Of a stretch of DNA of 64,000 nucleotides, positions 20,222-28,903 are shown piece after piece. The DNA lies in NCBI RefSeq assembly GCF_021608135.1, contig NZ_JAKIHL010000003.1, positions 62,001 to 126,000 of the forward strand, in the 5' to 3' direction. The first letter of the stretch is position 1. Each line of letters opens with the position of its first letter. This DNA comes from Microaerobacter geothermalis (GTDB lineage Bacteria; Bacillota; Bacilli; DSM-22679). The translations under genes and the position numbers were made by a program. Below the pieces are notes generated by a model, which was given only the letters and a program-made list of their open reading frames with translations, searched no databases and was not told the DNA's origin.

Positions 20222-21499
20222 GTGGATAAATTGGCAGCAAAGAATATCAGGCGAAGTCGAAGAGGTACCCAAGTCCTGTTCTTGATGTTTATTACGCTTC
20301 TGCCCATTCTTGATCTTTTTCGTCTGGATATGGCAGAAAGCCGGTTTGTGATATTAGGGAAATATTTCTTTATTAACCAGCTGTATTTGGCTCTTATCGC
20401 ATTTATTTTATCTATTCTTGTTCTGGCATTATTTGCAAGAAACTTTGGTAGGATTTTTTGTGGTTGGTTATGTTTTCAGACGTTTTGGTCAGAACTTGGA
20501 GATTCCATCATAAAAAAATGGAGAAAGCTTAAAAAAAGTCGTAGCAAAAAGACCAAAATTAAGCATTTAATTCAGATCATTTCGTTGTTTTTCATCGTGT
20601 TTCCTCTGATGTGGGGCTTTTATACTGTACTGGTTTCCTATTTTGTTGCACCGAAGGTGATCTGGTCCTGGGTTAATTTGGGTCCCCCCATTTGGTTTCT
20701 AGTTCTTGGTGTGAAATTTAGTGTTTTTGGTTTGATAGATCTTTTGGTTATTAGGCATAGTTTTTGTCAATCCATGTGTCCTTATGGCATCATGCAACAA
20801 AAGGCGAAAAAAAATACTTCCTTAAGAATTGTATTTGACCCAAACCAATGCATCGATTGTAATTTGTGTGATCAAGCCTGTCTAATGGGGTTGAAACCAA
20901 GGGAATTGTCCAAGGAAGACCCTTGTATCAACTGCGCAGAATGTATCACAGCCTGCGGCATTAAGGCAGAGAAATTGGCATCCCGGGGGATTGAAAAGGG
21001 GTCAATAAACAGTTTGTCCTTTGCATTTCAATCGATTGGACCGGAGTCGAAGAAACCTTCTATATTTGATGGTAAAACATTAATATTGGGATCCATCTTT
21101 GTCCTGTTTACAGCGATTTTGCTTTTGGGTGTGATGCTGGATGACGGAGTTGATCTCACCATTAAAATGAAAGGGGATACCGCAGTTTCCACAGTTACAT
21201 CATCTGAAAGTGTTCTTTATGATCTTCAGATCACAAATCGAACTCAGTCAACTATGAATTTTAAAATCATGTTGGAATCTGTTGAAAATGGATCCAGTCC
21301 TAATGGGGATGGAAAATCCAATCATTTTGAGATTAACCCTCAACTCTTTGAAGTACAGCCATTAACCAAACTGGAGCAGGAAGTGTCGATTTCCCCCAAG
21401 GGGACTCTTCCATCGGGGAGATACACGATGCTACTAAGACTGGTGGATTCCAGTGGAAGGGAGGTAGATCAAACCAAAACGGTTTACTACGTGTATTGA
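20222..21499 (+). CDS. ccoG: CcoG-like polyferredoxin, oxidase assembly protein
   Basis: 425 residues from GTG 20222; a TTG at 20231 has better ribosome-site spacing. CcoG family proteins help assemble C-family oxidases, probably by reducing copper. Membrane helices lie in the N-terminal half, with the Cys-containing CGWLCFQTFW and SMCPYGIMQQK. Two [4Fe-4S] ferredoxin motifs follow (CIDCNLCDQACLMG and CINCAECITACGIK, about residues 213-250), then one helix and an immunoglobulin-like FixG C-terminal domain. It starts the three-gene unit with a cytochrome c and oxidase subunit I. Confidence 0.88.
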   Translation: MDKLAAKNIRRSRRGTQVLFLMFITLLPILDLFRLDMAESRFVILGKYFFINQLYLALIAFILSILVLALFARNFGRIFCGWLCFQTFWSELGDSIIKKWRKLKKSRSKKTKIKHLIQIISLFFIVFPLMWGFYTVLVSYFVAPKVIWSWVNLGPPIWFLVLGVKFSVFGLIDLLVIRHSFCQSMCPYGIMQQKAKKNTSLRIVFDPNQCIDCNLCDQACLMGLKPRELSKEDPCINCAECITACGIKAEKLASRGIEKGSINSLSFAFQSIGPESKKPSIFDGKTLILGSIFVLFTAILLLGVMLDDGVDLTIKMKGDTAVSTVTSSESVLYDLQITNRTQSTMNFKIMLESVENGSSPNGDGKSNHFEINPQLFEVQPLTKLEQEVSISPKGTLPSGRYTMLLRLVDSSGREVDQTKTVYYVY

Positions 21500-21568
21500 G
21501 GTGTTTAGAAAAAATAGTATTTATTAAATGGAATTTCAGGAAGGATAGAAGAAAGGAAGGTTTTAAAG

Positions 21569-21949
21569 ATGAAGAACCTCATCATTTATGTTGGTGGCGG
21601 AGTTGTACTTTTACTTCTCTTTTTCGCAACAGCTTTTACTACTGTGGATGCCGGACTTCCTGCCGACCATGGTTCTCCATATTGGGGAACATCGGAGGTG
21701 GAAGTGGCCGGTGCAAAATTATTTAAGCAAGCCGGTTGTACTTCCTGCCATAGCTACCGAGGTCAGCAGGGGCAGGTAACGGGTCCCGAGTTGGATACCG
21801 TTGGGTTACGTTTAAATGAGCAGGCCATTGAGCAGTTTATTCGTCGCGGAACACAAATTATGCCCTCCTATGAAGGGAAATTGAGTGACGATGAAATCAA
21901 AACATTAGCGACTTGGCTCAGCAGCTTTAAGACACCGGCTGAGCGTTAA
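21569..21949 (+). CDS. Membrane-anchored cytochrome c subunit
   Basis: 126 residues. One N-terminal membrane anchor (residues 4-25) is followed by a class I cytochrome c domain with the heme motif CTSCH (about residues 57-61) and the distal Met in TQIMPSYEGKLS. This is the layout of NorC and CcoO-like electron-donor subunits. It is placed directly before the catalytic subunit, so it very probably passes electrons to it. Confidence 0.9.
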   Translation: MKNLIIYVGGGVVLLLLFFATAFTTVDAGLPADHGSPYWGTSEVEVAGAKLFKQAGCTSCHSYRGQQGQVTGPELDTVGLRLNEQAIEQFIRRGTQIMPSYEGKLSDDEIKTLATWLSSFKTPAER

Positions 21950-21976
21950 TCATACTGAGTAAAGGTGGGAGAAAAA

Positions 21977-23353
21977 GTGAATAAGGCAGACATACTAAAG
22001 TTTTCCAATGCCGATAACGTGGCGAAGAAGTTTTTATTAACCAGTGCCTTTTATTTGATACTGGTCACTTTATTTGGTATCATCATGAGTATTAATTTGG
22101 TAAAACCTGAGTGGATCCCTGACCTCTTTAACTTCGTAGCCATGAGGGCACTTCATTTGCAGACGATTATATTCGGTTGGTTATCCATGGCCTTAATGGG
22201 TGCAATTTATTACATTGTTCCCCGTATCGTGGACAGGGATTTATTTAGCAAACCCTTGGGCAATCTTCATTATTGGTTAATGCATGTGGGAATTGCCTTA
22301 GTTGCTGTGACCATTCTGGCCGGTAAGATTGACGGACGCGAATATCTGGAACCCGTTTGGTGGGTGGACGTAGCCATCGCCGTAGTGTGGGTCATCTTTG
22401 CGGCTAACGTGTTCATGACGGTATTTAAGGGAAATATTCCGCACTTTTCACCTGCATTAAACTTTATTTTGTTATCTGTTCTATATTTGGGGTTGAACTT
22501 CGTTTGGGCAAACTTTATTCCTTGGAAAGGCGTTTATGATAACCTTGCCATCTGGACATTTGCCCATAATGAGGTAAATGGATGGTTTATGTTTGGCTTA
22601 CAGGGAATATTCTACTTTATGATTCCTAAAATGACAGGCACAGAAAATGAAAAGCCGCCATATCCTGAAGTATTAAGTAAGGTCCATTTCTGGGCGGTTG
22701 CGATATTTATTCCACCATCTGTTCTTCATCACTTGCTCTATCAGGATGCGCCGGTAAACACATTCTGGAAACTAATGGGTGAATGGACCAGTGTAGGTAT
22801 GTTAATTCCGACCTTTATCTGGTTCTATATTATCACTGTCAGCATCCGCAACAGCAAAAAACCACTGGGTGTTCCAGGAAAATTCGTTGTCGCAACCATG
22901 GTGTTCTATGTGATGAACTGTATCCAAGGGTCTTCTCAATCGATCCGCTTTATCAATGATTTCGTCCACGGATCCCAGTGGGTTGTCGGCCATGCTCACT
23001 TGGCACTTTTAGGATTTATCTCATTCGGAGTGTTTGCCTTCACTTACTGGATGGTGCAAACCTATTGGGGTGAGTGCTATGACGAGAAGCTGGCCAATGT
23101 TCACTATTGGTTGGTCATGATTGGATTCCTCGGTATGTTCATCCCACTCACCATTGCCGGTCTCGTCGAAGGAGCCATGGCGGGTGAAAACTTCTACACG
23201 ATTCGTGAAGCCATTCGTCCATATCTTATTGTTCGGGGAGTTTCAGGTGCTATCGTAACTCTAGCAGCCATTGTATTCTCCATGAATATGTGGAAGGTGA
23301 TAAAGGTAGCCAAAACAAGAGAAATTGGCAGCCATGTTACCCGTAGTGCATAA
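21977..23353 (+). CDS. C-family heme-copper oxidoreductase subunit I (cbb3/NorB-like)
   Basis: 458 residues from GTG 21977, preceded by AAAGGTGG; a GTG at 21965 is possible. It has about twelve membrane helices. Heme and metal ligands are visible: RALHLQTIIFG near the N-terminus, FAHNEVNGWF, SVLHHLLYQ and VVGHAHLALLG. The protein reduces O2 or NO with electrons from cytochrome c. The segment AHNEVNG is neither the HNAVG of typical cbb3 oxidases nor the HLWVEG of cytochrome c NO reductases, so the substrate remains open. With only a NorC-sized partner and CcoG it forms a minimal reductase. Confidence 0.85.
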   Translation: MNKADILKFSNADNVAKKFLLTSAFYLILVTLFGIIMSINLVKPEWIPDLFNFVAMRALHLQTIIFGWLSMALMGAIYYIVPRIVDRDLFSKPLGNLHYWLMHVGIALVAVTILAGKIDGREYLEPVWWVDVAIAVVWVIFAANVFMTVFKGNIPHFSPALNFILLSVLYLGLNFVWANFIPWKGVYDNLAIWTFAHNEVNGWFMFGLQGIFYFMIPKMTGTENEKPPYPEVLSKVHFWAVAIFIPPSVLHHLLYQDAPVNTFWKLMGEWTSVGMLIPTFIWFYIITVSIRNSKKPLGVPGKFVVATMVFYVMNCIQGSSQSIRFINDFVHGSQWVVGHAHLALLGFISFGVFAFTYWMVQTYWGECYDEKLANVHYWLVMIGFLGMFIPLTIAGLVEGAMAGENFYTIREAIRPYLIVRGVSGAIVTLAAIVFSMNMWKVIKVAKTREIGSHVTRSA

Positions 23354-23390
23354 AGGAAATAGATGAACTTCATTTGAATTTGAACGATTG

Positions 23391-23421
23391 GGGCTGAGTT
23401 TTCTCAGCCCTTTACCTTTTT
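23391..23421 (+). terminator. Terminator of the ccoG-oxidase operon
   Basis: Stem GGGCTGAG/CTCAGCCC with a TTTT loop, followed by TTTACCTTTTT, 37 bases after the stop. Confidence 0.85.
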
Positions 23422-23542
23422 AAATATAGAAAGTTCTAAATTTCCTCCTTCAGAATAAACATAAGATTGTGTGAAAAAATCTAAATCATTTATCATGTCT
23501 AACCGATAATAAAGATAAGTAGACACGAAGGAGGAAATAAGT

Positions 23543-23698
23543 ATGATGGTGAAAACCTGTCCTCATTGCGGGGAAGATTCATATAGTTCAGTAACCATCC
23601 AGACAACGTGGATATGCCCCTGCTGTGAAAGCGATATCTCAGAAATAGGCTCTGAGGTAGCAGAGGATCAGAAAAATCGATTGGTGAGGGCATGTTAA
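23543..23698 (+). CDS. Small two-zinc-knuckle protein
   Basis: 51 residues starting MMVKTCPHCGEDS, with GAAGGAGG at ideal spacing before the ATG. Two CxxC pairs (CPHC and CPCC, residues about 6-9 and 24-27) would form a zinc ribbon; a lone Cys ends the protein. No recognised function. It stands alone between the oxidase operon and the metal-resistance operon. Confidence 0.65.
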   Translation: MMVKTCPHCGEDSYSSVTIQTTWICPCCESDISEIGSEVAEDQKNRLVRAC

Positions 23699-23797
23699 TA
23701 AAACTTCATCTGAGGTAAGTTTCCTTTACAATGCAAACTCCTGAAGGATTGGAAAAATATCCATCAGGGGTTTATTATTTTTAATAAAATCAAACAA

Positions 23798-23845
23798 TCA
23801 AATGCATATTTAATTGTTGACAATTTTAAAGGAGATCCGCATAAT
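23798..23845 (+). promoter_or_regulatory. Promoter and CadC-like operator of the arsR-ATPase operon
   Basis: A sigma-A type promoter is clear: TTGACA at 23817-23822, 17-base spacer, CATAAT at 23840-23845. Directly upstream, 23798-23813 (TCAAATGCATATTTAA) sits in a larger imperfect palindrome (23795-23816) and resembles, from memory, the staphylococcal cad operator of type TCAAATA-TATTTGA. The ArsR protein encoded just downstream probably binds here. Confidence 0.65.
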
Positions 23846-23907
23846 AGAAACGTATAATCAAATGATTTTTTTAATGTTTGAATAACATGGTGAAAGGGTG
23901 AAATATT

Positions 23908-24321
23908 ATGACTGATGAAGGGATAAAGCATAAAGAAAATGTTGAGGTGGCTTATCGCAGTCCCGGAGCCGATGACGAATGTGAAACATTTATTTATGAC
24001 CCTCAGAGGGTGGAACGCCGAAAGAGGCAATTGCATAGAACGGAAGGACTGGCTCCTTTGTTTAAAGCTTTGGCTGATGATACCCGGCTTAAGATTATTT
24101 ACGCTCTCAGCCAGGAGAGTGAACTGTGCGTATGTGATGTAGCAACCATTATTGGATCAACAAATGCCACGGCTTCTCATCATCTTCGGCTGTTGAAGAA
24201 CATGGGGCTGGCCAAGTACCGGAAAGAAGGGAAAATGGTTTTTTACAGCCTGCAGAGCCAACATGTCCATCATTTGATTCAGGAAGCATTAGGGCTGAAG
24301 GGAAAGGAGCAGTCCCTGTGA
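23908..24321 (+). CDS. ArsR/SmtB family metal sensor, CadC-like
   Basis: 137 residues with a winged helix-turn-helix (LKIIYALSQESELCVCDVATIIG, then NATASHHLRLLKNMGLAKYRKEG). The Cys pair in ELCVCD and an N-terminal Cys in DDECETF correspond to the CadC metal site that senses Cd, Pb or Zn. It represses until metal binds. Its stop overlaps the GTG start of the following ATPase by four bases (GTGA), so the two are translationally coupled. Confidence 0.9.
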   Translation: MTDEGIKHKENVEVAYRSPGADDECETFIYDPQRVERRKRQLHRTEGLAPLFKALADDTRLKIIYALSQESELCVCDVATIIGSTNATASHHLRLLKNMGLAKYRKEGKMVFYSLQSQHVHHLIQEALGLKGKEQSL

Positions 24322-26462
24322 GTGTTGCAATCAAGAACTTGAACAAGGATCAGGTAAAACAAGTAATCCGGCTTTCCGGCATCACTTGAGCGGATTGTGC
24401 TGCTCAGTTTGAGCAGATGGTAAAAAAAGTTCCTGGTGTTACCGATGCACGGGTTAATTTCGCCGCATCGAAAATCACCATAGAAGGAACAAGGTTGAGT
24501 AAAGAAAAGATTGAAGAGCTGGGAGCTTTTGAAGGCATTAAGGTGGTGGAAGACGAAAAAGGTCAGGGGAAGGAAGTCAGTTACTGGGAGAAGAATCGCC
24601 AATCGATGATGACCGCCGTTTCTTTATTCTTTTTGCTTTTGGCCTTTGCTGCAGAATATTTGTTTACTGCCTCTGCTTCTCTTTCCATCCCTTTGTTTTT
24701 GTTGGCAACGGTTTTGGGAGGCTGGGAAAACTTTAAAAAAGGAATCCCCAATCTGTTTCGCCTCAACTTTACCATGAATACGTTAATGACCGTAGCGGTT
24801 GGCGGGGCCATTGCTATTGGATACTGGGAAGAAGCGGCTGTTGTTGCCTTTTTATTTGGTGTCAGTGAAGTATTGGAGCATTATTCAGCCGAGAAGGCAA
24901 GGCAGTCCATTCGCGGACTAATGGATATCGCCCCGAAAACCGCCGCCATTCGCCGGAATGGAGAAGAAATGGTATTGCCTGTAGAAGAAATTGAAATCGG
25001 CGATATCATGATTGTTAAGCCCGGAGAAAAGATTGCCATGGATGGAGAGGTGGTGAAGGGCAGCACGGCAGTGAATCAATCGGCCATTACCGGAGAATCG
25101 ATACCTGCTGAAAAGAGGGTTGGAGACGAGGTATATGCCGGTTCACTCAACCAATCCGGTTCCATTGAAGTTCAAGTAACGAAGTTAGTGGAGGATACCA
25201 CCATTGCCAAGATTATTACCATGGTGGAGGATGCACAGGAACAACGGGCGCCGTCCCAAGCCTTTGTTGACAAATTCGCCAAATACTATACGCCGTCGGT
25301 GATGGTATTGGCTGTATTGATTGCCCTTGTTCCCCCCCTTATATTTGGTGAACCATGGAAGCCATGGATCTATAACGCTCTAGCTCTATTGATTGTGGCC
25401 TGTCCCTGTGCCTTGGTTGTCTCAACACCGGTTGCCATTGTTTCCGCCATCGGTAACGCAGCCCGAAATGGGGTTTTAATCAAAGGCGGTTTGCATCTGG
25501 AAAATACGGGAGCGTTAAAGGCAATCGCTTTTGACAAAACCGGTACGCTAACCCGTGGGGAACCGGTGGTTACCGATGTGATCTCTTTACAGGGCAGAGA
25601 TGAAGAACAAATTCTTTCTCTGGCAGCAGGAATTGAGAAATTTTCCGAACACCCGTTAGCAGATGCAATTGTGAATCATGCGGAAAAACAAGGGATTCCC
25701 CTGGTGGAAGCAGATGATTTTCAAGCAGTGATGGGCAAGGGGGCGAAAGCCCAAGTAAACGGGGAGACTTATTTGATTGGAAGTCCCCGCTTCTTCGAAG
25801 AAATAGGGATTTCGACTGTTGGCATGAAAGAAGAAATCAGCCGCTTGCAGCACGAAGGAAAAACAGCGATGATGCTGGGGACGGAAAAAGAAATGATTGC
25901 GATTATTGCTGTGGCGGACGAAATCAGGGAGACGAGCCGGGAAGCAATTAAACAGCTGAAACGGGCAGGGATTGAAAAGACAATCATGCTGACCGGAGAC
26001 AACCAAGCCACTGCAAGGGCGATTGCTGCAAAGGTCGGCATAGATGAGTTCCGGGCCGAACTGCTTCCTGAAGATAAAGTGTCAGCCGTGAAAGAGCTGC
26101 GGGAGAAACATGAGAAAATTGGAATGGTTGGCGATGGGATTAACGATGCCCCTGCCCTTGCAACGGCGACAATCGGTATTGCCATGGGAGGGGCAGGTAC
26201 GGATACGGCGCTGGAAACGGCAGATATCGCCTTGATGGCGGAAGATTTGTCCAAATTGCCCTTCACGATCCGATTAAGCCGTTCGGCACTCAGGATCATT
26301 AAGCAGAATATCATCTTTTCGTTGGGGATTAAAGCCATCGCTACCTTTCTTGTATTCCCGGGGTGGTTAACGTTGTGGCTGGCTATCCTGGCAGACACCG
26401 GAGCGACCATACTGGTTACGCTGAACGGCATACGCTTGCTGAAAATAAAGCCGGATGAATAA
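24318..26462 (+). CDS. Selenocysteine-containing P1B-type heavy-metal ATPase (Sec24)
   Basis: Read through TGA 24387-24389 this is 714 residues, the length of CadA. It exports soft metal ions at the cost of ATP. The N-terminal HMA domain holds LSGIT-U-ADCAAQFE, so the usual CxxC metal site is UxxC. The GTG start overlaps the arsR stop, and without read-through the HMA domain would be cut. Downstream motifs are intact: TGES, CPCAL in the sixth helix, DKTGTLT, SEHPLAD and GDGINDAPAL. The last helices contain LAILADTGATILVTLNGIRLL-type residues (Asp in helix 8), which mark the Zn/Cd/Pb subgroup. Whether the Sec form prefers Hg(II) is inference. Confidence 0.88.
24390..24417 (+). promoter_or_regulatory. 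Putative SECIS of the P1B ATPase
   Basis: A 6-7 bp stem CUGCUC/GAGCAG (24400-24405 with 24411-24416) carries loop AGUUU, or GUU if A:U closes. The loop starts 16 bases after the UGA. The loop AGUUU is identical to that of the fdhF hairpin. Confidence 0.7.
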
Positions 26463-26474
26463 AGAAAGTGATTC

Positions 26475-26508
26475 AAGGATACCTGTGATTGATTCAGGTA
26501 TCCTTTTT
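26475..26508 (+). terminator. Terminator after the P1B ATPase
   Basis: 11-bp stem AAGGATACCTG/CAGGTATCCTT with a 9-base loop and following T-run. Confidence 0.85.
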
Positions 26509-26570
26509 CGTATGTTTTCCTTTTATCATGAGAAAAATAAGCGTAAACACGTAGAGAGGGAGTGGGTTTC

Positions 26571-28283
26571 ATGTTCGGAAAAACGGCCGGTGAAACATTG
26601 GTGGACTTGCTTATTCAATGGGGAGTGGATCACATTTATGGGATGCCGGGTGATTCTATTAATTCTCTCATTGAGCCTTTAAGAAAAAGACGGGAACAAA
26701 TTCGCTTTATTCAGGTAAGACACGAAGAGGCAGGCGCATTGGCAGCGGCATCCTATGCGAAATTAACCGGAAAACTTGGGGTGTGCATGGCAATTGCCGG
26801 TCCCGGAGCCATTCATTTGTTAAACGGATTATATGACGCCAAGCTGGATAAGGTACCTGTTCTGGCCATTGCCGGTCAAGTGGAATCTGATCTTCTCGGT
26901 TCTGATTTTTTTCAGGAGGTAAACCTGGACCGGCTGTTTGATGATGTGGCGGTTTACAATCAACGGGTAATGTCGGCAGAGCAGCTACCTGTTGTCGTGA
27001 ATCAGGCAATCAGAGTAGCTTATACAAAGAGGGGAGTATCGGTACTTGTCATTCCGGATGATATTCCGAAATTTGAAGTGGAACGGGAAGCGCGAATCAC
27101 CAGCTCTTTCTTCGTCAGGTCTGAAATAGCTCCCCAAAAAACCGATTTGCTTCAGGCGAAACAAATGATTGAACATGCGAAAAAACCGGTAATCCTCGCC
27201 GGAAAAGGAGCCAAGGGAGCGGGAGGATCGTTATTATCCTTTGCGGACAAGATCGCAGCCCCCATCATCCTTTCTTTACCCGGAAAGGGGATTATTCCAG
27301 ATGAACATCCTTTTTGTTTAGGAGGACTTGGATTAATAGGCACCAGGCCAGCCTATGATGCGGTGCGGGAAGCAGATACCCTGATCATGATTGGCACATC
27401 GTTTCCCTTTACCGGCTTTTTACCGAAAGAGGTGAAGACGATCCAGGTTGATATTGACCCGGCACAGATTGGGAAGCGTTATCCGGTGAATATTGGCTTA
27501 GCAGGGGATGCAGAGCATACGCTAAATTGGCTTACCGAACAGCTGGAAAGGCAGGAAGACCGTTCTTTTCTCCAATTGTGTCAGCAAAACATGAAAAAAT
27601 GGTGGGCGAAATTAAGACTGAAGGAAACAGATCCTTCCGTTCCGATTAAACCTCAAGTGGTGATATCCGCCTTGCAACAGGTGGCAAATGAAGATAGTAT
27701 ATTATCTGTAGACGTGGGAAATGTAACCGTTTGGATGGCCCGTCATTTCCGGATGACCCATCAGCATTTTATTACTTCAAGCTGGCTGGCAACACTGGGG
27801 TGTGGACTTCCGGGAGCCATCGCGGGAAAAATCGCCTATCCTGACAAGCAGGTTTTTGCGATTTGCGGGGATGGGGGTTTTGGAATGACAATGAATGACT
27901 TCGTTACCGCGGTAAAATATGATCTGCCCATTGTGGTCATTGTTTTAAATAACCATAAGATTGCCATGATCAAATATGAGCAAGAAGTAATGGGTAACGC
28001 AGAATATGCCACCGATTTGCAGAATCCCCACTTTGCCCGATTTGCTGATATCTGCGGCGGCATCGGTTACCGGGTCGAAAAACCGGATGAATTGCTGCCG
28101 TCATTGCAGCAAGCAGTTATACAAAAAAAGCCCTGCATCGTAGATGTCGTGGTGGATGCCAATGAAGCTCCCATGCCGGCCAAAATCACTTTTGGTCAGG
28201 CAGCCGGATATGCCAAACATATGATGAAAGAGTTTTTCGAAGAAGGCAAACTTGAAGTGCCAACTACCATTTCGGGGAGGTGA
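26571..28283 (+). CDS. Pyruvate oxidase-like thiamine-diphosphate enzyme
   Basis: 570 residues from ATG 26571, which has GAGAGGGAGTGGG upstream. It belongs to the acetolactate synthase/pyruvate oxidase superfamily and resembles B. subtilis YdaP. The catalytic Glu is in QVRHEEAGALAAASYA and the thiamine-diphosphate motif is GDGGFGMTMNDFVTAV. Pyruvate oxidases make acetate or acetyl phosphate, CO2 and, with O2, hydrogen peroxide. It lies between two Sec-containing HMA proteins and 5 bases before copZ, so it shares a transcript with copZ. The link to metal handling is not explained by known biology. Confidence 0.85.
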   Translation: MFGKTAGETLVDLLIQWGVDHIYGMPGDSINSLIEPLRKRREQIRFIQVRHEEAGALAAASYAKLTGKLGVCMAIAGPGAIHLLNGLYDAKLDKVPVLAIAGQVESDLLGSDFFQEVNLDRLFDDVAVYNQRVMSAEQLPVVVNQAIRVAYTKRGVSVLVIPDDIPKFEVEREARITSSFFVRSEIAPQKTDLLQAKQMIEHAKKPVILAGKGAKGAGGSLLSFADKIAAPIILSLPGKGIIPDEHPFCLGGLGLIGTRPAYDAVREADTLIMIGTSFPFTGFLPKEVKTIQVDIDPAQIGKRYPVNIGLAGDAEHTLNWLTEQLERQEDRSFLQLCQQNMKKWWAKLRLKETDPSVPIKPQVVISALQQVANEDSILSVDVGNVTVWMARHFRMTHQHFITSSWLATLGCGLPGAIAGKIAYPDKQVFAICGDGGFGMTMNDFVTAVKYDLPIVVIVLNNHKIAMIKYEQEVMGNAEYATDLQNPHFARFADICGGIGYRVEKPDELLPSLQQAVIQKKPCIVDVVVDANEAPMPAKITFGQAAGYAKHMMKEFFEEGKLEVPTTISGR

Positions 28284-28288
28284 GTGAT

Positions 28289-28495
28289 ATGGGTCAAATT
28301 ACTCTAAATGTTCCCGGCATGACATGAGGTCATTGCAAAAGTTCCGTGGAACGGGCGCTTAATGGTGTGAATGGAATTCAATCCTTCAATGTTAATCTTG
28401 AAAACAGGAACGTTACCGTTGACTATGATGACAGCAAGGTAAACGTAGATGAAATCAAAAACGCCATCGAAGACGCAGGCTATGATGTGGAATAG
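28289..28495 (+). CDS. copZ: Selenocysteine-containing CopZ-like metallochaperone (Sec13)
   Basis: A 68-residue HMA-fold protein if TGA 28325-28327 is read as Sec. The motif is VPGMT-U-GHCKSSVERAL, where CopZ has GMTCGHC, so the metal loop is UxxC. The frame then continues through the normal betaalphabetabetaalphabeta pattern and ends DAGYDVE. GGGGAGG precedes the ATG, 5 bases after the upstream gene. If the TGA were a stop the product would be 12 residues. CopZ proteins carry Cu(I) to ATPases; the selenolate version may carry Cu(I), Hg(II) or Cd(II), possibly to the ATPase at 24318. Confidence 0.85.
28328..28352 (+). promoter_or_regulatory. Putative SECIS of copZ
   Basis: Stem GUUC/GAAC (28341-28344 with 28349-28352) with loop CGUG, 17 bases after the UGA. 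It may be extended outward by CAUUG pairing with UAAUG further downstream. This is the weakest of the five hairpins. Confidence 0.5.
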
Positions 28496-28520
28496 TTGAA
28501 ATACAATAGAGAAAGAAAAA

Positions 28521-28550
28521 GCCGTTACAACCGTAACGGCTAATTTTTTT
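28521..28550 (+). terminator. Terminator of the pyruvate oxidase-copZ unit
   Basis: Stem GCCGTTAC/GTAACGGC with loop AACC followed by TAATTTTTTT. Confidence 0.9.
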
Positions 28551-28623
28551 GAACTTTTTTAGCTCAATTGATGTCTTTTTAGATAAAACCTTTAATAATA
28601 GATGTGGAAAGGTTGATGATAGC

Positions 28624-28875
28624 ATGAATTTGGATTACTCTTTATTTCAACAAATTAATAATCTGGCAGGGAAAAGTTTTTGGATAGATCAAATTATTGG
28701 CTTCAGCAGAGTGTATGTTGGAACCCATTATCCTCTGGATATTCTGGGAGGTGCATTAACTGGTTTGGTTGGGACAGGATTTATCAAATGGCAAAGTGAA
28801 AGACTGGAACCAATGGTAAATTGGCTGATTAAACGATGGAGACAGATGGAGATTGCTATTCAAAAAAAGGAATAG
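28624..28875 (+). pseudogene. PAP2 phosphatase with internal deletion
   Basis: The 83-residue frame begins like an undecaprenyl-diphosphatase of the BcrC type (MNLDYSLFQQINNLAGKSFW) and then jumps at about residue 23 to the last catalytic motif and tail (IGFSRVYVGTHYPLDILGGA). The first two PAP2 motifs (KxxxxxxRP and PSGH) and several helices are missing, so it cannot be an active phosphatase. The reading frame is kept, which points to an in-frame deletion. A complete PAP2 gene lies 5 kb away at 33364. Confidence 0.8.
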
Positions 28876-28903
28876 AGCTTCGATGATTGGGGGTTGAGAT
28901 TGT

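Noticed and set aside
23858..23881. TCAAA...TTTGA as a second CadC operator
   Set aside because: The spacing between the half sites is 14 bases, much longer than in the site at 23798, and the region is simply AT-rich.
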